From NCBI GenBank assembly GCA_964454575.1, contig CAYVTG010000022.1, forward strand, positions 1 to 23,466: 23,466 nt of DNA, read 5' to 3'. The number at the start of each line of letters is the position of its first letter. Position 1 is the stretch's first letter. Origin of the DNA: Haladaptatiplasma sp964454575. Its GTDB lineage: Archaea > Thermoplasmatota > Thermoplasmata > Halarchaeoplasmatales > Halarchaeoplasmataceae. Shown here piece after piece: positions 23,076 through 23,466 of this stretch. A program made the position numbers and the translations under genes. Under the pieces are notes generated by a model. It searched no databases. It saw only the letters and a program-made list of their open reading frames with translations, and was not told where the DNA came from.

Positions 23076-23466
23076 TCATAGATAGAATCCACCGTTTATT
23101 CGGATGACTTCTCCAGTTACATACGAAGCATCTTCGGATGCAAGGAACACTATCACCCGTGCTACCTCTTTCGGTATCCCGAAACGACCCATAGGTATTT
23201 GGGAAGTTATCTTCTCCTTCACTTCATCGGGGATTCCCTCTATCATCTCCGTACCGATAAAACCCGGTGCCACAGCGTTCACCGTTACATCATACCTTAC
23301 CATCTCTCGTGCCAGTGCCTTGGTAAAACCGATCACACCCGCTTTTGAAGATGCGTAGTTCACCTGTCCAAGGTTACCCGTTTCTCCCACAACGGATGAT
23401 ATGTTGATTATACGTCCCCGTTCCGATTCCTTTATATCTTCGATGAAGGCCCGTGTGCAGTTGAAT
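23076..23466 (-). CDS. fabG: 3-oxoacyl-ACP reductase-like short-chain dehydrogenase (5' end outside window)
   Basis: Only the C-terminal 129 residues are in the window; the frame runs open to the right edge. The catalytic serine strand IINISSVVG and the YASSK motif (Tyr and Lys) are present, followed by GFTKALAREM, VNAVAPGFIGTEM and the C-terminal SYVTGEVIRINGG. This is the FabG/PhaB pattern of NAD(P)H-dependent 3-oxoacyl reductases. The missing part would hold the Rossmann TGxxxGIG motif. In archaea such enzymes may act on CoA rather than ACP substrates. It ends one base from the convergent deacetylase gene. Confidence 0.88.
   Translation of the reverse strand, partial: FNCTRAFIEDIKESERGRIINISSVVGETGNLGQVNYASSKAGVIGFTKALAREMVRYDVTVNAVAPGFIGTEMIEGIPDEVKEKITSQIPMGRFGIPKEVARVIVFLASEDASYVTGEVIRINGGFYL

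Overview
The window is archaeal and most resembles a heterotrophic, uncultivated Thermoplasmata-like euryarchaeon (inference). The support is aIF1A, an archaeal glycyl-tRNA synthetase, UPF0147, a COG1340 coiled-coil protein, a DUF835 protein, a DUF401 permease and TATA boxes placed about 26 nt before start codons. An O6-alkylguanine-DNA alkyltransferase/endonuclease V fusion of the kind known from Ferroplasma also fits. The sequence is compact; nearly all of it is coding, with several overlapping or abutting genes.

Left part (1-5622). A plus-strand operon encodes an acyl-CoA dehydrogenase, EtfB and an EtfA carrying an N-terminal two-cluster ferredoxin domain. This gene order and domain design match flavin-based electron-bifurcating acyl-CoA dehydrogenase/ETF complexes such as CarCDE. 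EtfA appears to start at a CTG codon overlapping the EtfB stop. Converging on it from the minus strand are a DUF401 permease, aIF1A and a small HPP-family membrane protein.

Middle part (5623-13700). On the plus strand lie quinolinate synthase (nadA) overlapped by a HAD phosphatase, a NIF3-family protein followed by a two-gene ABC exporter with a 12-helix permease, and the flavin prenyltransferase ubiX. On the minus strand is a large membrane protein with a secreted domain, a zinc ribbon and a DUF835 domain. It is divergent from a small winged-helix regulator.

Non-coding centre (13688-14470). The most unusual object is here: four tandem units of 60-63 bp directly upstream of tRNA-Asn(GTT). 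Each unit holds an 8-bp palindrome, a hairpin mostly capped by a GNRA loop, and a second hairpin with a GNA triloop and a G.G mismatch. Stem changes between units are compensatory. The tRNA itself begins exactly where a fifth unit would begin and shares its first nine bases with the units, so the last hairpin overlaps tRNA nucleotides 1-6. After the tRNA come a T-tract and a stretch with a TATA box and two tiny ORFs, then UPF0147.

Right part (14741-23466). A minus-strand series (coiled-coil protein, amidohydrolase, universal stress protein, four-CBS protein, glyS) is followed by a plus-strand operon of M18 aminopeptidase, AGT-endonuclease V fusion and class II histone-deacetylase-like hydrolase. 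A truncated FabG-type reductase enters from the right edge.
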